From assembly GCA_030018265.1 (NCBI GenBank), contig JASEFX010000003.1, positions 82,561-146,560 on the forward strand: DNA of 64,000 bases, given 5' to 3'. The position numbers were made by a program, and so were the translations under genes. The notes below the pieces were generated by a model. The model was not told the origin of the DNA. It searched no databases and saw nothing but the letters and a program-made list of their open reading frames with translations. Positions 27,827 to 38,493 of the stretch are shown one piece after another (position 1 is the first letter of the stretch; each line of letters starts with the position of its first letter). Source of the stretch: Candidatus Saccharicenans sp. (GTDB lineage: Bacteria; Acidobacteriota; Aminicenantia; Aminicenantales; Saccharicenantaceae).

Positions 27827-29209
27827 TCAGACTTCCTCCATCCGGACGGTAAAATGCCGGAGGTACGGCGATTCTCTGACTATTCGCAGGCCCCTGACCT
27901 TATCACGGTTTTTATACAATTCGATTATGGCTTCAGCCACGTATTCGAGGTGGGCAGAAGTGTAAACTCTCCGCGGTATGGATAAACGCACCAGCTCCAG
28001 GCGCGGGAAGATCTCCTTCCCGGTCTTTCTGTCCTTCCTGGCAAACATCACTCCGCCAATTTCCACCGCTCTGATTCCGGCTTCGCGATAAAGGGCCACA
28101 GTCAGAGCCCAGCCTGGATACTGGTGTCTCGGAATATGAGGAAGAAATCGGTCCGCCAGCAGGTAAACGGCATGACCTCCGAACGGTTTGAAGACCGGCA
28201 CTCCAGCCTCGTCCAGAAGCTGTCCGAGATAGGCCACCTGATTTATCCTGTATTCCAGATAGTCCTCTTCCAGAACTTCTTCCAGTCCACGGGCTATAGC
28301 CTCCAGGTCGCGCCCGGCCAGCCCGCCATAAGTCGGGAAGCCCTCGCTGAGTATCAGCAGGTTTTTAAGTTTCTCTGCCAGCTGGTCGTCATCCAGGGTG
28401 ACAAACCCTCCGATGTTGACCAGAGCGTCTTTTTTCGCGCTCATCGTCGCTCCCTGTCCGTAGGAAAAAACTTCCTGGGCGATTTCCAGGATTGACTTGT
28501 TCTCATAGCCCTTCTCCCGGCGCTTGATGAAATAGGCGTTTTCAGCGAAGCGGCACGCATCAAAAAACAGAGGAATCCGGTATTTTTTGCAGACCTGGCT
28601 GACCTCCTTTATATTTTTAACCGAAACCGGCTGTCCTCCCCCGCTGTTGTTGGTTATGGTCATCATCACCAGAGGAATTTTTTCCGGTCCTTTTTTCTCT
28701 ATGAATTTCTTCAACCGGGCGACATCCATGTTCCCTTTGAAAGGATGAATCGAGTCCGGGTCGTAAGCTTCTTCTATCACCAGGTCAACAGCCTGAGCTC
28801 CGCGAACTTCAACGTTCGCCCGGGTGGTGTCGAAATGAATGTTGTTCGGAACGTAATCCCCTTTTTTCACCAGTGCTTCAAAAAGAATCCTCTCGGCCGC
28901 CCGTCCCTGATGGGTGGGGATGACGTGTTTGAAGCAGAAAATGTTTTTGACGGCCGATTCGAAATTAAAAAAGTTCCTGGCGCCGGCGTAGGACTCGTCT
29001 CCGACCATCAGCCCGGCCCACTGATTATCGCTCATGGCTGAGGTGCCCGAGTCAGTGAGCAGGTCGATAAAAACCTTTTCAGCCGGAATGTTAAACACGT
29101 TGTAACCGGCCTGTTTCAGAATATTTTCTCTCTCGCGCCGGTCAGGTAGCTTTACCCTTTCCACCGTCTTAATCCGAAAAGGCTCCACCGGCGGTTTTGC
29201 TTTGCTCAT
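27827..29209 (-). CDS. Tryptophanase / tyrosine phenol-lyase family PLP enzyme
   Basis: LLTDSGTSAMSDNQWAGLMVGDESYAG...IPTHQGRAAERILF...TITNNSGGGQPVS...SYGQGATMSAKKDALVNIGG. Confidence 0.92.
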   Translation of the reverse strand: MSKAKPPVEPFRIKTVERVKLPDRRERENILKQAGYNVFNIPAEKVFIDLLTDSGTSAMSDNQWAGLMVGDESYAGARNFFNFESAVKNIFCFKHVIPTHQGRAAERILFEALVKKGDYVPNNIHFDTTRANVEVRGAQAVDLVIEEAYDPDSIHPFKGNMDVARLKKFIEKKGPEKIPLVMMTITNNSGGGQPVSVKNIKEVSQVCKKYRIPLFFDACRFAENAYFIKRREKGYENKSILEIAQEVFSYGQGATMSAKKDALVNIGGFVTLDDDQLAEKLKNLLILSEGFPTYGGLAGRDLEAIARGLEEVLEEDYLEYRINQVAYLGQLLDEAGVPVFKPFGGHAVYLLADRFLPHIPRHQYPGWALTVALYREAGIRAVEIGGVMFARKDRKTGKEIFPRLELVRLSIPRRVYTSAHLEYVAEAIIELYKNRDKVRGLRIVRESPYLRHFTVRMEEV

Positions 29210-29244
29210 ATTATTACCTCACTTAAAAGATGATTAAATAATAT

Positions 29245-29263
29245 AAAAATCTGCCAGATTTTT
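29245..29263. repeat. Perfect palindrome between pfkB-like and tryptophanase-like genes (possible attenuator/processing hairpin)
   Basis: AAAAATCTGCCAGATTTTT. Confidence 0.6.
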
Positions 29264-29266
29264 CAC

Positions 29267-30166
29267 TTAAAATTTACTCATCCGGCGGAAATCGTTGTAC
29301 CTCCGGATGACCTCGAGTTCGCTGGCCCGGAGCAAACTGTCGACGCCAAAATCCTCTATCACCAGCGAAGCCACCACGTTGCCGTACACCGCCGCCCTCC
29401 GGAGCTCTCGCTGATGGAAACGGCCGATGCTGTCTAAATATCCAAGGAAAGCACCGGCAAAAGCATCTCCGGCTCCGGTCGGGTCGACCACCTGTTCGCA
29501 GGGATTGGCCACCACTCCGAAGACAAAGTTTTTTCCGAAGAGCATCGCTCCGTGCTCGCCTTTTTTGACCACCACCACCCGGGGACCTTTTTCCAGAAGA
29601 TTTTTGCCGGCCCGGATGAGGTTCAGCTCTCTGGCAATCAAGCGACATTCTTCATCGTTGACAAAAAGAATGTCGACTTTCTGCAGGGCCTGAATCAGCG
29701 CCAGAGGCTTATTTTCTATCCAGTAACGGATCGTGTCCATGGCCACAATCTTCGGGCGGGATAACTGACGGAGAATAAAATCATGATTTTCCGGGTCAAG
29801 GTTCGAGAGAAAGACAATTTCAGCCCGACGGTAACTTTCGGGAAGCACCGGCTTAAAATCCTGGAGCACGTTAAGCTCAGTCTTTAAGGTCGTCCTGACA
29901 TTCGGATCGTGGGCGTACCGCCCGTGCCAGTGCAGGGTCTTTCCCCTTTTCACCCTGACCCCGGCCAGATCAATTCTTCTTTCCCGCAGTTTATCAAGGA
30001 ATTTTCGCGGAAAATCCCGCCCGACCACGGAGACCAGCATCGGCCGGGTAAAAAAGCTGGCGGCAAGGGCGGCATAGGTGCCGGATCCACCTATAATTTT
30101 TTCCCGCCTGTCCCACGGCGTCTCTATGGTATCAAAAGCCAACGAACCTACGATTACCAGACTCAA
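29267..30166 (-). CDS. PfkB family sugar/nucleoside kinase
   Basis: GGSGTYAALAASFF...VVDPTGAGDAFAGAFLGYL. Confidence 0.92.
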   Translation of the reverse strand: MSLVIVGSLAFDTIETPWDRREKIIGGSGTYAALAASFFTRPMLVSVVGRDFPRKFLDKLRERRIDLAGVRVKRGKTLHWHGRYAHDPNVRTTLKTELNVLQDFKPVLPESYRRAEIVFLSNLDPENHDFILRQLSRPKIVAMDTIRYWIENKPLALIQALQKVDILFVNDEECRLIARELNLIRAGKNLLEKGPRVVVVKKGEHGAMLFGKNFVFGVVANPCEQVVDPTGAGDAFAGAFLGYLDSIGRFHQRELRRAAVYGNVVASLVIEDFGVDSLLRASELEVIRRYNDFRRMSKF

Positions 30167-30180
30167 GGCTTCTCCAGAAC

Positions 30181-31062
30181 TCAGGAAATATATCTGGAAA
30201 TAAGCGGCGCCAGCTTTTTAACTGTCTCCGGGTTCATCGTTTCCCTGGAAGTCACTATGGCGTTCTTCAGAGCCTCGCGGCAGAGGCAGCTTTCTCCTTC
30301 GATACGGTCTATGGTTGATACCGCTTTTTTGATTATTTCCCTGGCGTGTTCGATGTTATATTTTAAGTTTTCCAGCACCAGCTCGACGCTGACAGATTCT
30401 TCCTCGCTCTTCCAGACGTCGTAATCAGTCACCAGGTTCATCGTGACGTAACAGATTTCAGCTTCGCGGGCCAGCCGGGCTTCCGTGGCCGCGGTCATTC
30501 CGATGACATCCGCCTGGAGAAGACGGTAAACTCGGGACTCGGCCCTGGTGGAAAAAGCCGGTCCTTCGATGCAGACATAAGTCCCGCCAGGATGGACCCG
30601 GAGCTGCAGGTCGCGGGCTACCAGATACAGGTGGCGTGAAAGAACCGGGCAGACCGGATCGGCAAAACTGATGTGGCCGACCACTCCCTCTCCGAAAAAA
30701 GTATTCGGCCGGTGCGTCCGGTCGATAAACTGGTCCGCCAGCACTATGTCCCGGGGCCTGATTTCTTCTTTCAGCGAACCGACCGAATTAACTGAAATCA
30801 ACTTCTCTACACCGAGCAGTTTGAACCCGAAAATGTTTGCCCGGTAGTTGACCTCAGAAGGCAGCAAACGATGTCCCTGGCCATGGCGGCTGAGAAAGGC
30901 CACCGTCACTCCCTCCAGTTCCCCGATAACATAGCTGTCGGAAGGCCGGCCAAAGGGTGTGTCCAGTTCAACTGTTTGCAATACTTTCAGACTGTCTATT
31001 TTATAAAGACCTGTCCCGCCAAGAATACCAACTTTTACCTTCGGCAGATTGCTTGTATCCAT
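30181..31062 (-). CDS. mtnP: S-methyl-5'-thioadenosine phosphorylase
   Basis: VGILGGTGLYKIDSL...FLSRHGQGHRLLPSEVNYRANI...GMTAATEARLAREAEICYVTMNLVTDYD. Confidence 0.93.
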   Translation of the reverse strand: MDTSNLPKVKVGILGGTGLYKIDSLKVLQTVELDTPFGRPSDSYVIGELEGVTVAFLSRHGQGHRLLPSEVNYRANIFGFKLLGVEKLISVNSVGSLKEEIRPRDIVLADQFIDRTHRPNTFFGEGVVGHISFADPVCPVLSRHLYLVARDLQLRVHPGGTYVCIEGPAFSTRAESRVYRLLQADVIGMTAATEARLAREAEICYVTMNLVTDYDVWKSEEESVSVELVLENLKYNIEHAREIIKKAVSTIDRIEGESCLCREALKNAIVTSRETMNPETVKKLAPLISRYIS

Positions 31063-31198
31063 TTTTCACCTCTTGAAGCTATTGATATATAACTAAATGA
31101 CGCTGAGAGTCAAGATTAAACCCGGAATTTTAAGCTGTCTTTTTGATTTTTCAGACAAAAACAGCTATTCTTTTATCAAACCTTTCTGGCAGGTGGAG

Positions 31199-32386
31199 AT
31201 GAAATTCATCTATTTTGATTGTTCAGCCGGCGCCAGCGGGGATATGATTCTGGCTTCGCTGCTGTCTCTCGGTGTGTCTCTGGAAGAATTCAAAAAGGCA
31301 ATAGCCAGTCTGAAGCTGAAGGTTGAAATTCAAGCCCGCAAAGCCACTTCGAACGGAGTATCCGGACTGCGGATTGAGGTGATCACCCGGGAGAAAGAAA
31401 GCAGCAGAAATTTTTCGGAAGTAAAAAGAATAATAGAAAACTCCGACCTGCCAGTTTCAGTAAAGAAAAATGCCACCAGGGTCTTCAGAAGGCTTTTCCA
31501 GGCGGAAAGTCTGGTTCACGGTCGGAGCTTCAGAACCACCCACCTGCATGAAGCGGCCGCTGACGATGCTCTGGTGGATATCGTTGGAACTTGCTGGCTT
31601 CTTGAGCGCCTCCAGGTGAGCCAGGTCTATTTTTCCCCGGTAAACGTGGGGCGAGGTTCTGTCGAAACCAGCCACGGTCTTCTGCCTGTTCCGCCGCCGG
31701 CGGTGGCCGAATTGATGAAAGGGTTTCCGGTTTACAGCAACCGGGAAGAAGTTGAGCTGCTCACGCCCACCGGAGCAGCCATTCTGACCACCCTCGGCCG
31801 GAGCCTGAGTCAATGGCCGGAATTCATTTACGAAAAAATCGGTTATGGACTCGGACACCGGCAGTTGAAGTTTCAGCCAAACGTCCTCCGGGCTTTTTAC
31901 GGACCGATCGAAAGTTTTAAGCCAGAAAAAAGAATCATGGTGGTGGAAGCCAACCTCGATGATGCTTCTCCACAGCTGCTTGGAAATTTTCTCAACCTGG
32001 CTCTGAAGCTTGGAGCTTTAGAAGCGTTTCTGACACCGGTGGTGATGAAAAAGAACCGTCTCGGGAGCAAATTGACCCTGATAGCTGAGCTTGATAAAAT
32101 AGACAGGCTGATTGAAGCTATTTTTCAGGAAACCACCACCATCGGATTAAGATACTATCCGGTCGAACGCAGAGTCCTCCGGAGAGAAACCAGAGAAATT
32201 GACTGGCGAGGACAGAAGGTAAGGATCAAAGTCAGCTATCTCGGGGAGGAGGTCGTAAATTTTCAACCAGAATTTGACGATTGTCTCCGGGCCGCCGAGA
32301 AACTGAATCTACCGGTCAAGATGGTTATCAATGAGGTTATGAAAAAAATAAAATTGAGAGGAAAAAATGGCCAGGAAAAGAAATAA
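31199..32386 (+). CDS. larC: Nickel-pincer cofactor biosynthesis protein LarC family
   Basis: [26 protein letters not shown]...[23 protein letters not shown]...[16 protein letters not shown]...[17 protein letters not shown]. Start at 31199 preferred over 31097. Confidence 0.9.
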   Translation: MKFIYFDCSAGASGDMILASLLSLGVSLEEFKKAIASLKLKVEIQARKATSNGVSGLRIEVITREKESSRNFSEVKRIIENSDLPVSVKKNATRVFRRLFQAESLVHGRSFRTTHLHEAAADDALVDIVGTCWLLERLQVSQVYFSPVNVGRGSVETSHGLLPVPPPAVAELMKGFPVYSNREEVELLTPTGAAILTTLGRSLSQWPEFIYEKIGYGLGHRQLKFQPNVLRAFYGPIESFKPEKRIMVVEANLDDASPQLLGNFLNLALKLGALEAFLTPVVMKKNRLGSKLTLIAELDKIDRLIEAIFQETTTIGLRYYPVERRVLRRETREIDWRGQKVRIKVSYLGEEVVNFQPEFDDCLRAAEKLNLPVKMVINEVMKKIKLRGKNGQEKK

Positions 32387-32987
32387 AGTCGCCCGGCCGA
32401 AAAAAATGGATCCGTTGAAAATAGAAAGAGCCGTTCGTCTGTTTCTTGAAGGTATCGGCGAGGACCCCGACCGTCCAGGTTTGAAAGGAACACCAGGAAG
32501 AGTGGCCAGAATGATTGAAGACATCCTGGGCGGAACTCTCATCGACCCGCTCGAAGACCTCGAAGTCATCCAGGATGAAAGACACGATGAGATGGTTCTT
32601 ATCAGGAATATTCCTCTTTACTCTTTCTGTGAACACCATCTTCTTCCTTTTGCCGGAGTGGCCCATGTAGCCTATATACCAAAGGACGGAAGAATCATCG
32701 GGTTGAGCAAGATAGCCAGACTGGTGGACACCCTGGCGCGAAGGCTGCAGGTCCAGGAAAGGCTGACCAAACAGGTGGCTGACATTCTCAACGCCGCACT
32801 CAATCCGCTCGGGGTGATGGTGGTGATAGAAGCTGAGCATCTCTGCATGTCGATGCGCGGGGTCAAAAAACCGAAAGCGATAACCGTAACTTCAGCTGTC
32901 CGGGGCTCGTTCCGCACGAATCCGGCCACCCGGACTGAAGCCATGATGCTAATCAAGGGAGGGATGCCAGGTGGAAGGGAAATTTAA
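32367..32987 (+). CDS. folE: GTP cyclohydrolase I
   Basis: [19 protein letters not shown]...[28 protein letters not shown]...[15 protein letters not shown]. Confidence 0.96.
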   Translation: MARKRNKVARPKKMDPLKIERAVRLFLEGIGEDPDRPGLKGTPGRVARMIEDILGGTLIDPLEDLEVIQDERHDEMVLIRNIPLYSFCEHHLLPFAGVAHVAYIPKDGRIIGLSKIARLVDTLARRLQVQERLTKQVADILNAALNPLGVMVVIEAEHLCMSMRGVKKPKAITVTSAVRGSFRTNPATRTEAMMLIKGGMPGGREI

Positions 32988-34917
32988 AAACACATTCTAC
33001 GTGACCACTCCAATCTATTATGTGAATGACGTGCCCCACATCGGGCACGCTTATACCACGATCATCGCCGACGCTCTCGCCCGCTACCAGCGTCTTTGCG
33101 GGAAAAAAGTTTATTTCCTTACGGGGACAGATGAGCACGGCCAGAAAATTGAAAAGGCTGCGGCCGAGAAAGGAATGTCTCCGAAGGAGCTGGCCGATCG
33201 GGTGGTGGTCAGGTTTAAGGAGTTATGGCAGAAGTTAAACATTTCCTATGACTATTTCATCAGAACGACCGAAGAGTTTCATGAACGGGGAGTGCAGAAA
33301 ATCTTCCAGAAGCTTCTGGAGAAGGGAGATATCTATAAAGGGAAATATCAGGGATGGTACTGCGTCTCGGAAGAAAATTTCCTCTCCGAAGATGTGCCTC
33401 TTGAACCTGATGGCAGCAAGATATGCCCTGACTGCGGACGCCAGGCCACCCTTCTGGAGGAAGAAAGCTACTTTTTCCGGCTGTCCGCTTACCAGCAACC
33501 GCTGCTCGATTTTTACGCCGCCAACCCGCAGTTTGTCCGCCCGCAGAGCCGGATGAACGAGGTAGTCAGTTTTGTCCGGCAGGGTCTGAAAGATCTGAGC
33601 ATCACCAGAACGACCGTGCGCTGGGGAATCCCGGTGCCGGGCGACCCGAAACATACCATTTACGTCTGGTTCGACGCGCTTCATAATTACGTTACCGGAG
33701 CCGGTTATGACTGGAATCCCGAGCTGTTTGAAACCTTCTGGCCGGCTGACGTTCACCTGATTGGCAAGGATATTCTCAGGTTCCATGCGATCTTCTGGCC
33801 TGCCTTCCTGATGGCTGCCGGCTTTCCCCTGCCGCGCACAGTATTTGGACACGGCTGGTGGTTGAAGGACGAAACGAAGATGTCCAAGTCTAAAGGCAAT
33901 GTTTTAGACCCGCACCTGATTCTGGAAAAAGTCGGGGCCGACGCCCTGCGCTACTTCCTGCTGCGGGAAGTTCCTGTAGGGCTGGATGGAAGTTTCTCCC
34001 ACGAGGGTTTTGTCCACAGGGTAAATTCTGACCTGGCCAATGACCTTGGTAACCTCGTTCAGAGAACACTGACCATGGTTTTCAATTATTTTGATGGAGA
34101 AATACCAGTTCCAGGTGAGGAGCAGGACTCTGACCGTAAACTGGCCGAACATTTCGAAGAAACCGCGGCCCGCGTTTATGCGCTGTACGACGATTACGCT
34201 TTGAGCCGGGCTCTGGAGGAGATCTGGGTTTTCCTCAATGCGGTAAATAAATATCTGGCTGACCAGGAACCCTGGAAACTGGCGAAAAAAGCGGAAGAGA
34301 AAAATCGCCTGGCCAGAATTCTTTTCCAGGCGCTGTGTGCGGTGAGAGGAGTGGGCTACCTGATCTATCCGGTCATGCCGGAAACCGCCGAAAAGATTTG
34401 GAACTTTCTGGGAGAAAGCAAAAAACCGGGTGAGGTGCTCAAGAGTTGGTTTAATTTTTACCATCTGACTTCAGGGAACAGGATCAGGAAACCTGAAGCG
34501 CTATTCCCGAGAATTGACCTGATGGAGTTTATCGGGGAGGTGGAAAAACCCGGAAAAGCGATAGAAAGCCGGAAAAAACCGGAGGAAAAGATGGAATACA
34601 TAACTTACGACGAATTCAAAAAAATGGACCTCAGGGTGGCCAGAGTCCTGACCGCTGAGAGAATCCCGGGAACCAGCAAACTGCTGAAACTGCAGATCGA
34701 CCTGGGCAACGAAACCAGGCAGATAGTGGCCGGGGTGGCTGAAACTTATTCGCCTGAAGACCTGGTCGGGAAGGAATTCATCGTCATTGCCAACCTGAAA
34801 CCGGCGGTCATCCGGGGTGTGGAATCCCAGGGGATGCTGCTGGCGGCAGAAATTGACGGCAAGGCGATAATTCCCTTCTTCGACCGGGAAGTGCCGCCGG
34901 GAACAAAAGTGAAATAA
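32971..34917 (+). CDS. metG: Methionyl-tRNA synthetase with C-terminal tRNA-binding domain (GTG start)
   Basis: [24 protein letters not shown]...[12 protein letters not shown]...C-terminal EMAP-like [27 protein letters not shown]. Confidence 0.97.
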   Translation: MEGKFKNTFYVTTPIYYVNDVPHIGHAYTTIIADALARYQRLCGKKVYFLTGTDEHGQKIEKAAAEKGMSPKELADRVVVRFKELWQKLNISYDYFIRTTEEFHERGVQKIFQKLLEKGDIYKGKYQGWYCVSEENFLSEDVPLEPDGSKICPDCGRQATLLEEESYFFRLSAYQQPLLDFYAANPQFVRPQSRMNEVVSFVRQGLKDLSITRTTVRWGIPVPGDPKHTIYVWFDALHNYVTGAGYDWNPELFETFWPADVHLIGKDILRFHAIFWPAFLMAAGFPLPRTVFGHGWWLKDETKMSKSKGNVLDPHLILEKVGADALRYFLLREVPVGLDGSFSHEGFVHRVNSDLANDLGNLVQRTLTMVFNYFDGEIPVPGEEQDSDRKLAEHFEETAARVYALYDDYALSRALEEIWVFLNAVNKYLADQEPWKLAKKAEEKNRLARILFQALCAVRGVGYLIYPVMPETAEKIWNFLGESKKPGEVLKSWFNFYHLTSGNRIRKPEALFPRIDLMEFIGEVEKPGKAIESRKKPEEKMEYITYDEFKKMDLRVARVLTAERIPGTSKLLKLQIDLGNETRQIVAGVAETYSPEDLVGKEFIVIANLKPAVIRGVESQGMLLAAEIDGKAIIPFFDREVPPGTKVK

Positions 34918-34953
34918 AAACTCGATACAAAAAAAGGCAGGCCTGACCTCAAA

Positions 34954-35598
34954 TCACTTTTCATAAAGAAAAGCCCGGATTTCAGAAGCTGGAATTTTGC
35001 CCTCTCTCAGACATACGGGCTCTTCAGAGGTAAGGTCAACGATGGTGGAGGGCTTTTCCCCTGGCGTTTTCCCCCCATCGATAAAGAGATCAACACTTTC
35101 CCGGAAGAGTTCATATGCTTCAGCAAAATTGTCCACAGGCGGCTGCCCGCTGAAGTTAGCACTGGTGGAAATCAGCAGACTTCCGCTCTTTTTTACAAGC
35201 TCCCGCAGCCAGTCAACAGGCGGCACCCTGACTGCCAGCGTTCTCTGAGGACCCAGAAGAGCCGCAGGAATAATTCCTTCTTTTGCCCGGATGACCAGGG
35301 TGAGAGGACCTGGCCAGAAGCGCCCGGCAAGCCTGTAAAAAATCTCCCCGGGCTGTCCGGCAAATTGCAGAACCATCTCCAGGTCAGAAGCAACATAAGG
35401 CAGGAGCTTGCCCGGTTCTCTCCCCTTCAATTCGAACACTTTATTACCTACAGCCTCCAGAACGGCCAGGCCACCGAGACCGTAGAATGTTTCTGTCGGA
35501 TAAACTATGATGGCACCCTGGCGCAGTCTGAGCGTGAGATATTCAACCTCCTCCGGCGCCAGACGATTTTCCCGCAAACGAAATATTTCTGAACCCAA
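34954..35598 (-). CDS. Sua5/YciO/YrdC (threonylcarbamoyl-AMP synthase) family protein, probable TTG start
   Basis: GAIIVYPTETFYGLGGLAV...KGREPGKLLPYV...LISTSANFSGQPP; SD GGGAGG just upstream of TTG at 35598. The track start at 35673 is less likely. Confidence 0.9.
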   Translation of the reverse strand: MGSEIFRLRENRLAPEEVEYLTLRLRQGAIIVYPTETFYGLGGLAVLEAVGNKVFELKGREPGKLLPYVASDLEMVLQFAGQPGEIFYRLAGRFWPGPLTLVIRAKEGIIPAALLGPQRTLAVRVPPVDWLRELVKKSGSLLISTSANFSGQPPVDNFAEAYELFRESVDLFIDGGKTPGEKPSTIVDLTSEEPVCLREGKIPASEIRAFLYEK

Positions 35599-35763
35599 CT
35601 TTACCTCCCGAGGTAATTTGAGAATACCCGAAAAGACACTGCCTTTCAAGCAAAAATGTACAGATGTCTCCAAAAATGAACAGGTACAGAAGCTATTTCC
35701 TGGATTTTTTTGATATCAGAACTGGCACATTGTTTGCTATAATGAAGGGGTGAGGAGGTAAAA

Positions 35764-36519
35764 ATGAAAAAAGCGGTCATTACAGCGGCTTTGATTCTTC
35801 TGATTCTTCCTGTCGTGGCTTCAGCAAATATCTTTAATATTCGCTATGGGTATTTTGTTCCCCGGATGAGCGGCGGTCAGGACAGCCTGTGGACGATCGA
35901 ATTTGACAACATGAGCTTCAAGAAATCAGCTTACCAGGGTGGAATGTTAGGGTTATCCTACGAATATTTCGTTAACCGTTATCTCAGTCTCGAATTCGGA
36001 ATTGATTTTTATAGCCGTCAGCGAGGCGGCTGGTACAGAGATTACAGCCAGTACAAAGTCGACAGCATGTATTTTGCCTTTCCGGACCCGTTCGGTCAGC
36101 CCATCATTCACAGCTTTCATGTTTCCGAGACACCGCTTTCACTGGCGGTAAAAATAACTCCACTCGGCCGAAGGGTAAGGTTTGTTCCTTACTTTGGCGG
36201 GGGAGTCGGTCTGTATTTCTGGACGGTAAGAATTCAGGGTGAAATCATAGATTTCTCAGACCCCTGGATTTATCAGGATCCCTATGGAGACATCACCGTT
36301 TACCCGGTCTATTATTCCCTGCTTGAAGAAAGCAACAGAATTTCGCTCGGCGGAGTGGCCTTCGCCGGAGTCATGATTCCTGTGGGCGCCCGGACAACTC
36401 TTGACCTGGGAATCCGCTACCATATGCTGAAAGCCAGCTTCCGGGAATCATTTGAAGGGTTTGAAAAATTCGACCTCAGCGGCTATTCCCTGAGCGCCGG
36501 GCTCAACTTCTGGTTCTGA
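35764..36519 (+). CDS. Outer-membrane beta-barrel protein (OmpW/OprF-like), hypothetical
   Basis: Signal peptide, FVPYFGGGVGLYFW, YSLSAGLNFWF terminal strand. Confidence 0.65.
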   Translation: MKKAVITAALILLILPVVASANIFNIRYGYFVPRMSGGQDSLWTIEFDNMSFKKSAYQGGMLGLSYEYFVNRYLSLEFGIDFYSRQRGGWYRDYSQYKVDSMYFAFPDPFGQPIIHSFHVSETPLSLAVKITPLGRRVRFVPYFGGGVGLYFWTVRIQGEIIDFSDPWIYQDPYGDITVYPVYYSLLEESNRISLGGVAFAGVMIPVGARTTLDLGIRYHMLKASFRESFEGFEKFDLSGYSLSAGLNFWF

Positions 36520-36541
36520 CCCATCTCAGCTCTTCCAGATA

Positions 36542-36582
36542 AAGGCCGGGTTGTCTGCGGATGACCCGGCCTTCTCCTTTTT
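36542..36582 (+). terminator. Rho-independent terminator
   Basis: AAGGCCGGGT (36542-36551) / ACCCGGCCTT (36564-36573) stem followed by ctcctttttt-type T tract. Confidence 0.85.
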
Positions 36583-36633
36583 AGGCCTGTTTGATTTCAG
36601 GCAGATGGTCTCAGCTTCTCTTCAGAGGCATGT

Positions 36634-37467
36634 TTAATATCGGCTTATTTTTTCCAGGTAGGAACGGGCTTCTTCCAGACGCCCTCTCTTTATGAAACCA
36701 TCGGCGAGAATTCGACACTTCCTTTTTATTTCCGCGATGATCAACTCTTTATCTTCTTCCTTCTCAGCCAGAGCCAGCGCTTTTTCCAGAGCCTGCACCC
36801 GCCACCTGTCCATACCCCAGTATTTCTTTGAAAGCTGATCCTGATGCCCTCCCCGCTTTACGATAAGAGGAGACAGCAGGCAATGGTAGGGAAAACGAAG
36901 AGCAATGCGCAGACCGAGATCGTAATCTTCACAAACAGGAAGGCTTTCGTCAAAATCGCCTATTTCCTCAAACAGCTCCCGCCGGAACATCGCTGAGGAA
37001 AGGCTGAGCAAGCAGAGAGGTAGAACCTTATCCAGGACCCATCCGGAAAATTTCTGATGTCGTTTTCCCTGATTCACCCTGCGTCCATTTCTGATCCAGA
37101 TTTCCTCTGTCAGACAGAAACGAGCATCCGGGAAAGCCTTCAGGTAACTGATCTGAATCTGGGTTTTATTCGGAAGCCAGAGGTCATCAGAATCAAGGTA
37201 GGCGATAAAATCTCCTGCAGCCATCTTCAGGCCATAGTTCCTGGCCGCGCTGACCCCACCATGCTGAAGGCGGAAATATTTTATCCTGGGATTTTTTTCC
37301 ACATACAGACCGACCAGTTCAGACGTCTCATCGGTGGAACCATCATCGACAATAATCAATTCCCAGTCGCCGGGATTTTTTTGAAAATAACTCTGAGCCA
37401 GAACCGAATCTATAGCTTCAGCCAGGAAAGAAGCTCTGTTATAGGTGACAACGATGGCTGAGACCAT
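36634..37467 (-). CDS. Glycosyltransferase family 2
   Basis: VSAIVVTYNRASFLAEAIDSVLAQSY...LIIVDDGSTDETSELV...AYLDSDDLWLPNK. Confidence 0.94.
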   Translation of the reverse strand: MVSAIVVTYNRASFLAEAIDSVLAQSYFQKNPGDWELIIVDDGSTDETSELVGLYVEKNPRIKYFRLQHGGVSAARNYGLKMAAGDFIAYLDSDDLWLPNKTQIQISYLKAFPDARFCLTEEIWIRNGRRVNQGKRHQKFSGWVLDKVLPLCLLSLSSAMFRRELFEEIGDFDESLPVCEDYDLGLRIALRFPYHCLLSPLIVKRGGHQDQLSKKYWGMDRWRVQALEKALALAEKEEDKELIIAEIKRKCRILADGFIKRGRLEEARSYLEKISRY

Positions 37468-37470
37468 GGG

Positions 37471-38358
37471 TCAGCGCCGGAATTCCTTATCCACCGGATG
37501 GCTTAATTCAAGATTGAAAACCAGCCATCCCCAGGCTGAATCCGCTTCCACTTTCAATTTCAGAGAAAATGCCGGCCGGTCCTTTTCCATCTCGTCTCTC
37601 AGCTCCCGTCCCTGCTCGAAGAAGTCCAGCATCAGCGGAAGAGTGAAAGCCTTGCTTTCGCCCGCAGCCAGCGCCTTATCTCCAGGCAGAAAACCCTGAT
37701 AAACAAGTCTTCCGGCCAGCGACAATTCACAGAAAATTTTCTGAATCAGAAGGTCGTAAGGATTCGGGTTGTTGAGAGAAAACCGAAAATCAAAATCAGC
37801 ACCGCCGATGGTCAGGCCTCTTACCAGAAGTGGCAAAAATTTTATTTCCGGCAGTCGAAAAATCGGAAATTCTGATTTAAGAGCAAAGCTCAGCCTTTCG
37901 CTTTTTTTCCTTTCATCCTGAAAAACCATTTCTCCGGCCAGGCGGCAGCTGGCCTGCCTCGAATTTGCCGTTATAAAGGGCTCCAGATAGTTGTAATTGA
38001 TTCGAACCGGAAAACTGATGACGGTTTTCTGGCCGGCAGGAAGTTCGATCTGTATGTCAAGAGAAACCGAATGCCTGAAATACTCCTTATCGTTAATTAA
38101 AACCGTATAATCGTAAGAAACCAGGCCGTAATGTCTGGATGAATTGTTGGTCAGTTCCACCAGGAAAGATAAGGTTAATCCAGATTTTTCGATTCCGCTG
38201 ATCCTGGTTTCTTTCAAGCTGAATTCAATGTTTTTTCTGGCTGCGGCCGTTTCAGCTGAAGAGAGACAGAAAAAGAAAACCGCCGCCGCTATCAGGAGTG
38301 CGACAATAAAATTTCTAACATGTACGGACATTTTTGAACAGCCAGCAACTGAAAACAA
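37471..38358 (-). CDS. LEA type-2 / WHy-domain-like exported protein
   Basis: Signal peptide; two repeats of the type LTFLVELTNNSSRHYGLVSYDYTVLINDKEYFRHSV and FRFSLNNPNPYDLLIQKIFCELSLAGRLVYQGFL. Confidence 0.6.
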   Translation of the reverse strand: MFSVAGCSKMSVHVRNFIVALLIAAAVFFFCLSSAETAAARKNIEFSLKETRISGIEKSGLTLSFLVELTNNSSRHYGLVSYDYTVLINDKEYFRHSVSLDIQIELPAGQKTVISFPVRINYNYLEPFITANSRQASCRLAGEMVFQDERKKSERLSFALKSEFPIFRLPEIKFLPLLVRGLTIGGADFDFRFSLNNPNPYDLLIQKIFCELSLAGRLVYQGFLPGDKALAAGESKAFTLPLMLDFFEQGRELRDEMEKDRPAFSLKLKVEADSAWGWLVFNLELSHPVDKEFRR

Positions 38359-38493
38359 ATTTTCCCGGCCGGGGGCCGGTAGATAAAAATACCCTAAAAG
38401 CTTCAGTTTTACAAGACGCCCGAAAATTTCTCTGGATATTCGTTAGTTTTGGTAATAAACTAAAATGAAAAAAATGAGTCAGGGAGGTATGAA

